A stretch of 64,000 nt of DNA from Salinactinospora qingdaonensis (lineage in GTDB: Bacteria; Actinomycetota; Actinomycetes; Streptosporangiales; Streptosporangiaceae), in contig NZ_BAABDD010000013.1 in NCBI RefSeq assembly GCF_039539445.1, positions 1 through 64,000 on the forward strand, given 5' to 3'. Positions 1-7,655 of the stretch are shown in pieces. Below the pieces are notes generated by a model, which searched no databases, had not been told where the DNA came from, and saw nothing but the letters and a program-made list of their open reading frames with translations. The position numbers and the translations under genes are program-made. How positions within the stretch are numbered: position 1 is the first letter of the stretch; each line of letters begins with the position of its first letter.

Positions 1-12
1 GAGGCACGAGCG
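1..12 (+). repeat. Truncated copy of dispersed 35-bp palindromic element
   Basis: The first 12 bases equal the last 12 bases of the 35-bp element seen complete at 13488-13522, 58254-58288 and (inverted or variant) at 13203-13237, 38620-38654 and 39233-39267. The window edge cuts it, so the palindromic core is not visible here. It ends 26 bases before the degenerate terminal repeat of CRISPR array 1. Confidence 0.6.
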
Positions 13-38
13 GACGACGCACTTTCCCACCCCGCCAA

Positions 39-999
39 GCACAACCACCCCCTGTGCGGGGAGCACCGCACCTTCAACGGTGAGGGGGCGGAGACATACG
101 GACCATCCCCGCGTGCGCGGGGAGCACGTATTGTCCGCTTGGTGGGATTCTGGAAAGAGGGGACCATCCCCGCGTGCGCGGGGAGCACTACCTGCGCAGG
201 GTCCGCGACCTGTCGAAGACGGGACCATCCCCGCGTGCGCGGGGAGCACAACTGGCTCAGAGAGATCAAACGCACCGCCAAGGGACCATCCCCGCGTGCG
301 CGGGGAGCACGATTGCCGCCACCGCCGCACCGCTGCGGTGCCGGGACCATCCCCGCGTGCGCGGGGAGCACGGTGTAGACCATGACGGTGTCACGGTCTA
401 TCGGGGACCATCCCCGCGTGCGCGGGGAGCACACACCGGCGCCAGGTCGGTGACTTTGCGGAAGGGGACCATCCCCGCGTGCGCGGGGAGCACGGCCCGG
501 CCTGGTGGCCGAGGAGTTCGTGGACCGGCGCGACGGGACCATCCCCGCGTGCGCGGGGAGCACCTGGCACGTCAGAGGTGAAGTATTGAACGCCGGGGAC
601 CATCCCCGCGTGCGCGGGGAGCACATGAGACTCTTCGCTCTGCTGTCGGTGCCGTGGGGACCATCCCCGCGTGCGCGGGGAGCACTAGCAGACTCGATTA
701 CCAAAAAGTCATTTTGGAGGACCATCCCCGCGTGCGCGGGGAGCACGTTCGCTGCGCCGATACATCGCCACCGGCAGGCGGACCATCCCCGCGTGCGCGG
801 GGAGCACATGCCGCGGCCCTCATCGCCGGCCAGTTCGTCGGGACCATCCCCGCGTGCGCGGGGAGCACCGCCGAGGCGGCCGCCATCGCCGCCCAGGAAG
901 CCACCGAGCGGGACCATCCCCGCGTGCGCGGGGAGCACAGTACCGGACGCATGGCCATGGCCGCCGCCAGCGGACCATCCCCGCGTGCGCGGGGAGCAC
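39..999 (-). CRISPR. CRISPR array 1, type I-E repeat, 16 repeats
   Basis: Fifteen near-identical 28-base repeats start at 100, 161, 222, 283, 344, 405, 466, 536, 597, 658, 719, 780, 841, 911 and 972, and a decayed copy sits at 39-66. The stem CCCCGC/GCGGGG with a four-base loop is typical of actinobacterial type I-E repeats. Spacing is 61 bases except at 466-536 and 841-911, where it is 70 (42-base spacers). The decayed repeat on the left and a leader-like sequence on the right, shared with array 2, indicate transcription on the minus strand with newest spacers at the right. No cas gene is in the window, so the machinery must act in trans. Short ORFs reading through the repeats are artefacts. 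Confidence 0.97.
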
Positions 1000-1062
1000 C
1001 CTCGTTGACCTGCGGCGCTATCAGCGGTGAATGGCTGTTTTGACCACTTGTTGAGAATCGGG
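1000..1062 (-). promoter_or_regulatory. CRISPR array 1 leader
   Basis: This sequence abuts the last repeat and aligns base for base with 13888-13950 beside array 2. Shared blocks include TTGACCTGCGG right after the repeat, and GTTTTG and CACTTGT about 36-50 bases further on. Conservation next to two arrays with different repeats argues for a leader that serves adaptation and carries the crRNA promoter, reading leftward. Confidence 0.75.
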
Positions 1063-1159
1063 CAAATAACCCATAGGTCGCAAAGCGCGCAGAGGTGTTG
1101 GTTGGTGTCCCATGGTCGGCAGTGTAGCCGTGGCTGGGGGCCTGCGGTGGGTGTTGTGG

Positions 1160-1735
1160 TTAGGTGATCCAGCCGCGGGCGCGGGCTTTGGTCAGGCGGC
1201 TTTGGACGGTGCGGGGGTTGAGGCCCAGCGCGGTGGCGATGTCGCGGGGATGAGCCCCGCGACGATACAGCACGAAGGTCTCATCGTCGGGGTGTAGGCG
1301 GGTGGGGCTGGGGGTGTGGGGGGTGCGGACCACGCCGGCGGCGTGCAGGCGGCGGCTGATCGTGTCGAGGCTGACCCCCACATGGGCGGCCAGACGGTTC
1401 ATCGACCAGCCCTCATCGCGGTAGAGGCGGATGACCTCGAGAGTGTTGAGCAGGGCATGCGGGCGCGCCCCCGGCCCCATCGCGGTGCCCGCAGCACGTA
1501 GGCGGGCGTAGATGGTGGGCAGGCTCCAGCCGGTGTGGGCGGCCATGGCCGCCACGGCAATCCCGGCCTCATAAGCCACCCGAAACTCCTCCGGAGGGCT
1601 GTAGCGATGCAGCCGCGCCAACGCAGGATGCTGCCGGGACTGGGCGTCGGCGGATGCGCAGGGCCGCTCGTCGGGGAATGCGGGGGACTGGGCGTCGGGG
1701 GATGGGTGGGGCTGCTCGTTGGGGGTGGTGGTCAT
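1160..1735 (-). CDS. Small DNA-binding protein with three tandem helix-turn-helix units
   Basis: This 191-residue protein has a Pro/Ser-rich N-terminal tail of about 45 residues and then three similar helix-turn-helix units. They are centred near residues 55-85 (AAHTGWSLPTIYARL), 105-135 (AAHVGVSLDTISRRL) and 150-180 (ATALGLNPRTVQSRL). Each has the small-residue turn and the S/N-x-x-T-I/V recognition-helix start of resolvase- or sigma-region-4-like HTHs. No catalytic or ligand domain is visible, so it probably binds repeated DNA sites as a regulator or accessory protein. It stands alone, pointing toward the CRISPR array leader. Its family is not recognised. Confidence 0.7.
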   Translation of the reverse strand: MTTTPNEQPHPSPDAQSPAFPDERPCASADAQSRQHPALARLHRYSPPEEFRVAYEAGIAVAAMAAHTGWSLPTIYARLRAAGTAMGPGARPHALLNTLEVIRLYRDEGWSMNRLAAHVGVSLDTISRRLHAAGVVRTPHTPSPTRLHPDDETFVLYRRGAHPRDIATALGLNPRTVQSRLTKARARGWIT

Positions 1736-1945
1736 GAACAGGGTCTTTCCTCACGGGTGAAACACACAGGTCGGGCAGGGGTGTGTGCAACACACAGATC
1801 AGGCACAGAGCAACAAACACAGAACAACGGGGGGTGCCCGGTCGACCCGGGTGGGGGTGTGCGGCCCCCTCCCACGGTCACCGCACGCCCCCACAACAGG
1901 AGCCCCACGCGGGGGACCCTCGTGGGCCGACCGGGCGGTCTTGGG

Positions 1946-2224
1946 CTACTCCCTAGCCGGGCCACGCCCCGGCCACGGGCGCCAATAGCGCCTCGTGCGA
2001 TCGCGCTTGGGCAGCGGCGGGGGCGGATACTGGCGGCGTAGCCGGGCTTCTAACCCACTGGGGGTGGTGTCGGCCAGCATCGGCGCCAACCCTTTATTCA
2101 GGGCGTGTTCGCCGGCCACGGCCACATAGCCCGCACACCAGGGGGCTTCGGTGCGATAGATCCAATAGTCGGGAAACTCGATGCGCATGGCACGCACGGC
2201 AGCACTGGGGTAGACCTCCATCAC
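1946..2224 (-). CDS. Small conserved-type protein downstream of a HATPase gene
   Basis: A 92-residue protein that starts 3 bases after the stop of the HATPase-domain gene, so the two are almost certainly cotranscribed. It has an aromatic-rich N-terminal half (FPDYWIYR, APWCAGYVAV) and a basic, proline-rich C-terminal tail. No signal peptide, membrane segment or known motif is visible. Function is unknown; the context suggests a partner in the same signalling unit. Confidence 0.55.
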   Translation of the reverse strand: MMEVYPSAAVRAMRIEFPDYWIYRTEAPWCAGYVAVAGEHALNKGLAPMLADTTPSGLEARLRRQYPPPPLPKRDRTRRYWRPWPGRGPARE

Positions 2225-2227
2225 CGC

Positions 2228-2683
2228 TCACATCCCCGGCGCGCTGACCGGCGCCGCCTGCTCAGGCTCGGGCTGCCACATCAGGTCGAAGAACACCCCG
2301 GTTCCGGCCTCGGGCTCTAAGACTCCCCAGGTGTGGGCGAAGGCCTCCACCAACGCCAGTCCATAACCGCTGTCGATGGTCTCGCCGTGGGGGTGGCGGC
2401 GCGCGACGGTGGCGCTTCCGGCGTCGTGGACCTGCACGCACAGGCACCCCACAGCGGGCCACAGGAACACCCGCACCGTGAACACCCCACCGGGATCGCC
2501 GCTGTGAGTGTGGCGCACCGCGTTGGTCGCGGTCTCCGACAACAGCAACACCGCCGTGGCGGCCTGCTCGTCGGGGATATCAACACCGCTCAACACCGCA
2601 TCAAGCCAGTCACGCGCGACCTTCACACTCCCCGGGGCTCCGGGAAACCCGCCTACCCACTGCCACGGCTGCGGCTCCATCAC
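2228..2683 (-). CDS. ATP-binding anti-sigma-like regulator (HATPase_c, RsbW-like)
   Basis: A 151-residue single-domain GHKL ATPase of the kind that serves in actinomycetes as an anti-sigma factor or serine kinase. The N box is LLLSETATNAVRHT, the D-containing G1-type box is VHDAGSA, and the glycine-rich G2 box is GYGLALVEAFA. There is no sensor or membrane part. It heads a two-gene leftward unit with the 92-residue protein and is divergent from the XRE-DUF5753/DUF397 pair, a common actinomycete arrangement. The partner sigma or anti-anti-sigma factor is not in the window. Confidence 0.85.
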   Translation of the reverse strand: MMEPQPWQWVGGFPGAPGSVKVARDWLDAVLSGVDIPDEQAATAVLLLSETATNAVRHTHSGDPGGVFTVRVFLWPAVGCLCVQVHDAGSATVARRHPHGETIDSGYGLALVEAFAHTWGVLEPEAGTGVFFDLMWQPEPEQAAPVSAPGM

Positions 2684-2848
2684 CGCACCCCCCTCAACAC
2701 GTAAGGGCGCACGCGACGACGGCGCGAACGCTCGGGGGGTGTCGCTTGCGGGTTCTGCTGATGCGAGGGTTGCCAGGAAAACCGGGCGCTAACAGCGCTA
2801 ACCTTGGTCACAAGTCCTCACCTGCTCTATCCAGGTCGAAGGGCTCAG

Positions 2849-2880
2849 GTCCTGCCAGGTGCTGTCACACCTGGCAGGAC
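2849..2880. promoter_or_regulatory. Strong inverted repeat in the divergent promoter region
   Basis: The 13-base arms GTCCTGCCAGGTG and CACCTGGCAGGAC are perfectly complementary around a six-base loop. The repeat lies between the divergent HATPase gene and the XRE regulator gene, about 125 bases before the latter. There is no T-tract, so an operator (perhaps for the XRE protein) is at least as likely as a terminator. Confidence 0.5.
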
Positions 2881-3004
2881 CGTTCGCGGTTCAGGCATCA
2901 ACAATGCCTCAACCAGAACAAGGATTTCCAGAGATTCAACTCAACAAGATCTTTTTGTTCATTCAGGTTGAGTGGAGTTGAAGGCCTGTTCAATAATGCT
3001 GATT

Positions 3005-3814
3005 ATGGTTGACAAACCTAAGCCGAAGTGGGCGCGCATGGGACGCGAGATCCGTCGACTAAGGAGACAAGCTGGGCTTTCGCAAGATGATCTTGGAAGG
3101 TCAGTAGGCATGACCTACGGCATGATCAGTGCAATCGAGCGAGGTATCCGGGGCGTCAAACCGGACTATCTAAAGCAAATCGATGCCCATCTTTCAACAG
3201 ATGGAAAGCTCATACGGCTGTGGGAGTCGCTGAACAAAGACCGCTTCCCAAGCTGGCTTCGGGATGTCTTGGAACTAGAGCGCCAAGCCGTGGAGGTCAG
3301 AGAGTGGCATCCTGTGCTGATCCCTGGCTTGCTTCAGACTGAGGAATACGCACGGACGATCGTGCGAAACGGTCGGCCGACCGACATGGACGACGAAGTT
3401 GACGGGATCGTGGCTGCCCGCATGGCCCGACAAGACATCCTCAAACAGGAACGTCCCCCGTTACTGCTGGTCGTGCTGGACGAAACGGTGATACGCCGTC
3501 CGGTGGGCGGAGCCGACGTCATGCGTCCTCAGCTAGACGAGCTTCTCAAGATGTCGCACGCTCCCCGGGTCACCATCCAAATCGTCCCCTTCACCGCAGA
3601 GCAGCATCCAGGGTTGTCTGGGCCGTTCCGACTGTTGCAGGACAGTGAAGGCAATGATGTCCTGTACTTAGAGCACGTACTGTCTGGAACTCCAGTGGAA
3701 GAACGAGATGAGATCAACCACTGTGCCAGGCTCTACAGCGACCTTCGGGGGGTAGCGCTTCCTCCTGAGGAGTCACGCGACCTAATAGAGAGGGCAAAAG
3801 GAGAACTCCAATGA
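3005..3814 (+). CDS. XRE-family regulator with DUF5753 domain
   Basis: This 269-residue protein has an N-terminal Cro/C1-type helix-turn-helix at about residues 12-65 (RRLRRQAGLSQDDLGRSVG, then MTYGMISAIERG). Its C-terminal DUF5753 region contains the typical WHPVLIPGLLQTEEYA segment. This architecture is the WhiJ/BldB-associated regulator class of actinomycetes. ATG 3005 is the likely start; in-frame starts further upstream would add unrelated residues. It overlaps the DUF397 gene by four bases (ATGA), so the two are translationally coupled. Confidence 0.92.
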   Translation: MVDKPKPKWARMGREIRRLRRQAGLSQDDLGRSVGMTYGMISAIERGIRGVKPDYLKQIDAHLSTDGKLIRLWESLNKDRFPSWLRDVLELERQAVEVREWHPVLIPGLLQTEEYARTIVRNGRPTDMDDEVDGIVAARMARQDILKQERPPLLLVVLDETVIRRPVGGADVMRPQLDELLKMSHAPRVTIQIVPFTAEQHPGLSGPFRLLQDSEGNDVLYLEHVLSGTPVEERDEINHCARLYSDLRGVALPPEESRDLIERAKGELQ

Positions 3815-4005
3815 GCAGCGAGCTAGCGGGGCTAACATGGCACAAGTCCAGCTACAGCAACGCTAACGGCGAGTGCGTCGAAGTTGCAGAATTGCCTAGC
3901 GCGATGCTGGTCAGGGATACCCAAAACCGCGCGCGTGGGCACCTCGCGTTCTCTGCTGCGGAGTGGGCGGCTCTACTTTCTGAGGTGAAGTGCGACCGAC
4001 TGTAG
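3811..4005 (+). CDS. DUF397 small partner protein
   Basis: A 64-residue DUF397 protein with the hallmark WHKSSYSNANGECVEVAE near the N terminus and LVRDTQ plus LAFSAAEWAALL in the second half. Such proteins are encoded next to XRE-DUF5753 regulators in actinomycetes and are thought to modulate them. The start overlaps the preceding stop. Function by direct test is unknown for this copy. Confidence 0.92.
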   Translation: MSSELAGLTWHKSSYSNANGECVEVAELPSAMLVRDTQNRARGHLAFSAAEWAALLSEVKCDRL

Positions 4006-4307
4006 CGAGTGGTGTGGGTTCTTGTTGGCCCCTGGGTGTGTTGCCTGGGGGCTTTGTCGTGCACAGGGTGTGGAGGGAGTCCGCCGTAGACCCGAGTCGC
4101 CGATTCTTGTCTGTGGGTGGGGAAACTATTCTTCCCGTCGTCTCGAATCTTTTGTGGACGGGAGGAACGGGCCAAGCGGGGCGGGTGAGGTGAGCGGGTC
4201 TCCGGAGAGCTAGGGCATCCGCCGGGGTCGGTGCCGCTCACGCGCCCGCTGCGTGGCCTGTTCCTCTGGTTGGTTGTTGGTCGTGCGCTCTCTCCGGAGG
4301 TCTTCTG
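4006..4307. other. Intergenic region, no gene seen
   Basis: No supported gene. A weak stem GCCCC/GGGGC followed by a few T residues near 4027-4057 may end the XRE-DUF397 transcript. The MFS gene is preceded by a GGAGG ribosome-binding site. Confidence 0.4.
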
Positions 4308-5471
4308 GTGCCCTCGCCCCCGCCCCGCTTCCTCACGGTGCTGCTCACCGCCGTCATGGCCTACTCGATGCTGCAACTGTTCCTGTTGGGGGCGTTCGCT
4401 CCCTACCTGAACGCCGAGTTGGGGGTGGGGCCGCCGCTGCTGGGCGCGGCCGTGGCGGTGGGGTTCGCTACCGCCGCGCTGCTGTCGCCGGTGGCGGGCT
4501 ACCTCACTGACCTGTTGGGGCCACGCACCTGCGTCCTGGGCCTGTTCGCCCTGATCGCGTTCGCGCTGGGCCTGTTCGCCGCCGCCCCCAACGTGTGGGT
4601 GCTGCTCGTGGCGGTGGCCATCGGCGGGTTGCCGCAGGCTTTCGCCAACCCGGCCACCAACAAGGTCATCATGGCCACGTTCAGCCCCGAACGCCGCGGC
4701 GCTGTGACCGGGTGGAAACAGTCGGGGGTGCAGGTGGGCGCGTTCGCGGCCGGTCTGCCGTTGGCGTCGCTGGCGGCGGCGACGGACTGGCGACGGGCGG
4801 TGGCGCTGGCTTCGGTGACCGCGCTGGCGATGGCGCTGTGGGCGGCTCTGGCACTGCCTGTGGACGAGCACCGTTCCCCGCCGCGGGTGGCGGTGGTGCC
4901 GCGCGGGGCCGTGGCCTGGCTCACGGGGTTCTCGGTGTTGCTTGGCTGTGGTATCGCCTCGGTCAACGCTCACCTTTCGCTGTTTTCCGCAGTGGAGTTG
5001 GGGCTGGGCGAACTGGCGGCGGGCGCCCTGGTGGCGGTGCTGGGTGTGGCCGGCGTCGCGGGCCGGGTGGCGTGGTCGCGGGCTGCCGGCGGGCGGCGCG
5101 GCCCTGACGGGTTTCCCGCGCTGCTGGCCTGGCTTTCCGTGGTGGCGGCGCTGTTGCTCGCGGTCGCGCCGCTGGTGCCGTGGGCGGTGTGGCCGGGGGC
5201 GGCGCTGATCGGGGTGTTCGCGGTGGCGGCCAACGCGATCTCCATGGTCGTCGTGATGCGGCGGGCGACCGGCGGCCGGGCGGGTCAGGACTCGGCGCTG
5301 GTTTCGGCGGGCTTCTTCGCGGGGTTCGCGGTGGGTCCGCCGCTGTTCGGGCTGCTCGTGGAGACGGTGGGCTATCAGGTGGGGTGGCTGTTGGTGGCCG
5401 CGGAGTTCGCGCTTGCGGGCGCGGTGGCGCTGGCGTGGCGCCTCGAGGAACGCCGCCGGGCCGTGGCCTGA
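4308..5471 (+). CDS. MFS transporter (CynX/NimT-like)
   Basis: This 387-residue hydrophobic protein has about twelve predicted membrane segments. A loop GYLTDLLGPRTCVLG after the second segment matches the MFS loop 2-3 signature (G-x-x-x-D-x-x-G-x-R). An NPATNKVI segment and a GWKQSG motif are also seen in the CynX/NimT branch. GTG 4308 is chosen because GGAGG lies 7-10 bases upstream. It stands alone, so the substrate cannot be deduced. A 628-residue open frame on the opposite strand is an antisense artefact. Confidence 0.85.
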   Translation: MPSPPPRFLTVLLTAVMAYSMLQLFLLGAFAPYLNAELGVGPPLLGAAVAVGFATAALLSPVAGYLTDLLGPRTCVLGLFALIAFALGLFAAAPNVWVLLVAVAIGGLPQAFANPATNKVIMATFSPERRGAVTGWKQSGVQVGAFAAGLPLASLAAATDWRRAVALASVTALAMALWAALALPVDEHRSPPRVAVVPRGAVAWLTGFSVLLGCGIASVNAHLSLFSAVELGLGELAAGALVAVLGVAGVAGRVAWSRAAGGRRGPDGFPALLAWLSVVAALLLAVAPLVPWAVWPGAALIGVFAVAANAISMVVVMRRATGGRAGQDSALVSAGFFAGFAVGPPLFGLLVETVGYQVGWLLVAAEFALAGAVALAWRLEERRRAVA

Positions 5472-5909
5472 GCCGCGCCGGCGCGCAGCCCGTACGGGCG
5501 GCTCGTCAGCCCCACAGCGGCCGGCTGCCGCCCGCCAACCTCTGTCACCGAGGGCGGGTGGCTTCGTCAGCTTGGGCCGTTGGGGCCGTGTCGCCGGGGC
5601 TGGCGCGCCAACCCCGCAGTCTGTTGCGGTATTCGACCGAATGTCCAGTTTGTTAAACGAGAGGTTTCTGAGGCTCGATTCGCATAACAGCTGATTGCCT
5701 GTTTTATTGCAAAAGCGCGTCTTCTGGTTATTTCTCACCCGGCTCCTTAGCCGTGCCGTCCTCTCTCGAAAGCACTTTTTGCGAATACTCCGGAACTAAC
5801 TCCGGCCCGGCTCCGACATGTTTTAAGACCATTAGGTCGGTGCCGCCGTCACCGGAGCGATTCCGCTCGCCGGCGCCGCACCGGCCTCGGCACTCGCATA
5901 AGGGAGACC
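5472..5909. other. Intergenic region, locally AT-richer
   Basis: About 440 bases without a supported gene. The stretch near 5640-5760 is distinctly richer in A and T than its surroundings and probably holds the promoter of the CoA-transferase/ligase pair. A GGGAG ribosome-binding site lies just before 5910. Confidence 0.4.
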
Positions 5910-7655
5910 ATGGCCTTCTATGAGTTGCCGCGTCCATTGGACGACGTGCACATCAGCGCCACCGGCAACCCCCACCTGCGGCGCCACGTCAGCGCCCACC
6001 TGGCCGCGCTGGGCGCCCGCGTCGACGCCCGCCACGGCGACCACCACCCCACCCCGAGCGCGTCCTTCACCATCCAGGACGGCAGCCAGACCCGCTTGGG
6101 CTGGTCCTCCGGTGCGGGCCGCCCCACCGGCATCGCCGACGAGGCCACCGCGCAGGCCGCCTGCGGCCTCATGCACGTCCACGGCCGCCGATCGGGACGT
6201 CCCGTCGCGCTGGCAATGGACTACGTGACGGCGTGCGCGGCCTCGGCCACCGCGATGGGCGTCCTCGCCGCCGAGATCGCCCGCAGCCGAGGCATGCCAC
6301 CCACTCTCGTCGACGTCGCCGCCGACGCCTGCGCCCTGCTGTCGGTGTCGCAGTACCTCGCCGCGACCTGCGCCCCCGACGCCGAAGCGGTAGCTATCGC
6401 CCCCGGTGGTGCCACCTTCACCACAGCCGACGGGGTGGCCTTCGAGATCGAAGCCCTCACCACCGAACCGTGGGCGGCGTTCTGGCGGGAACTCGGCGCG
6501 CCCCGCGAGGCGATCAGCGCCGGATGGGCGCCGTTCCAGTTCCGCTACGCCACCGCCTGCGCCCCACTGCCCGAAGAGTTGCGCACGGTCGCCGCCGCCA
6601 GCACCTGGGAGCGGGTACGCACGGCGGCGCGGATGTCAGGCACCAGCCTGGCGCGCGTGCGCACCCCGCAGGAGCACCCCCTCCGAAAGTCCGCCGCTGA
6701 CGAGGAGCCGGTCTGGTGGACCCTGGGCGCGCTCACCCCCGCCCCGCCTTCGCCCCGCCTACGGCAGCCCATGGAGGCGGGGCTGCCGTTGGCGGGAGTC
6801 ACGGTGCTGGAAGCCGGCAGGCGCGTCCAGGCGCCGATGGCCGCCCACCTGCTGTGGCTGCTCGGCGCCACCGTCATCCGCATCGAGCCACCCGGCGGCG
6901 ACCCGCTGCGCGGCATGCCCCCCACCTGCGGGAAACTGTCGGCGCGCTGGCTGGCGCTCAACCGCGGCAAAGACGCCGTGGAGATCGACATCAAAGACCC
7001 CGCCGGCCGCTCCCAACTGCTCGACCTAGCGGCCGGAGCCGACGTGTTCCTACACAACTGGGCGCCGGGCAAAGCCGAGGAACTGGGGCTGGACGCGGAA
7101 GCGTTCGCCCGCGCCAACCCCGGCATCGTCCACGCCCACACGTCGGGGTGGGGCGGCGGCATCGCCGACGCCCCCATGGGGACCGACTTCATGGTGCAGG
7201 CCCACACCGCGACCTCGACGATCGAGCCGTCCACCGGTACGCGCTCAATCGCCTCGTTGATGACCATCCTCGACGTCCTGGGAGGTTTCCTCGGCGCCCA
7301 GACCGTGCTGGCCGCTCTCCTCGCCCGGCTGCGCTCCGGCCGCGGCGTCCGCGCCGAAAGCTCGCTGCTGGGCGCTGCCCACACGCTGGCGGCCCGCCCG
7401 CAACCCCGCCCCGCCCGGCTTGTGGCCACCCGAGACGGCTGGGTCGCCACCCGCGGCGACGCGCCCGTGCCCCTCACCCTCGCGCCGGGCGCGACCAACG
7501 CCGACGTGGTGCGCCGGCTGCGCTCCGAAGGGGTCGCAGCCACGCCCGTCACCACCGACCTCACCACCCTTCCCGACGATCCGCGGATCGCCGGGCTGCT
7601 CTCTCGCGACAGTCACGGCGCTGTCGCCGTCGCCACCCCCTGGAGGCTGCGTTGA
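5910..7655 (+). CDS. CoA-transferase family III (CaiB/BaiF-like), duplicated-domain protein
   Basis: This 581-residue protein has a C-terminal part, from about residue 285, that carries class III CoA-transferase features. These are PLAGVTVLEAGRRVQAPMAA, the RIEPPGGDPLRG segment, ALNRGKDAVEIDIKDPAGR and the GTDFMVQ segment holding the likely catalytic Asp. The N-terminal about 270 residues look like a second, degenerate copy of the same fold. Class III enzymes move CoA between carboxylic acids or isomerise CoA esters. The next gene, an acyl-CoA ligase, overlaps the stop, so the two probably act on the same acyl-CoA. The substrate is unknown. Confidence 0.8.
   Translation: MAFYELPRPLDDVHISATGNPHLRRHVSAHLAALGARVDARHGDHHPTPSASFTIQDGSQTRLGWSSGAGRPTGIADEATAQAACGLMHVHGRRSGRPVALAMDYVTACAASATAMGVLAAEIARSRGMPPTLVDVAADACALLSVSQYLAATCAPDAEAVAIAPGGATFTTADGVAFEIEALTTEPWAAFWRELGAPREAISAGWAPFQFRYATACAPLPEELRTVAAASTWERVRTAARMSGTSLARVRTPQEHPLRKSAADEEPVWWTLGALTPAPPSPRLRQPMEAGLPLAGVTVLEAGRRVQAPMAAHLLWLLGATVIRIEPPGGDPLRGMPPTCGKLSARWLALNRGKDAVEIDIKDPAGRSQLLDLAAGADVFLHNWAPGKAEELGLDAEAFARANPGIVHAHTSGWGGGIADAPMGTDFMVQAHTATSTIEPSTGTRSIASLMTILDVLGGFLGAQTVLAALLARLRSGRGVRAESSLLGAAHTLAARPQPRPARLVATRDGWVATRGDAPVPLTLAPGATNADVVRRLRSEGVAATPVTTDLTTLPDDPRIAGLLSRDSHGAVAVATPWRLR

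Noticed and set aside
80..1043. Several ORFs of 80-170 codons on both strands in the first kilobase
   Set aside because: They read through the 28-base CRISPR repeats and encode the same Arg/Pro/Gly repeat in every frame.
3852..5738. 628-codon open frame on the minus strand
   Set aside because: Antisense to the DUF397 and MFS genes; low-complexity Arg/His/Gln content typical of high-GC shadow frames.
6716..7651. N-terminal extension of the acyl-CoA ligase frame
   Set aside because: Out of frame with the CoA-transferase coding sequence and Arg/His-rich; TTG 7652 with GGAGG is the sensible start.
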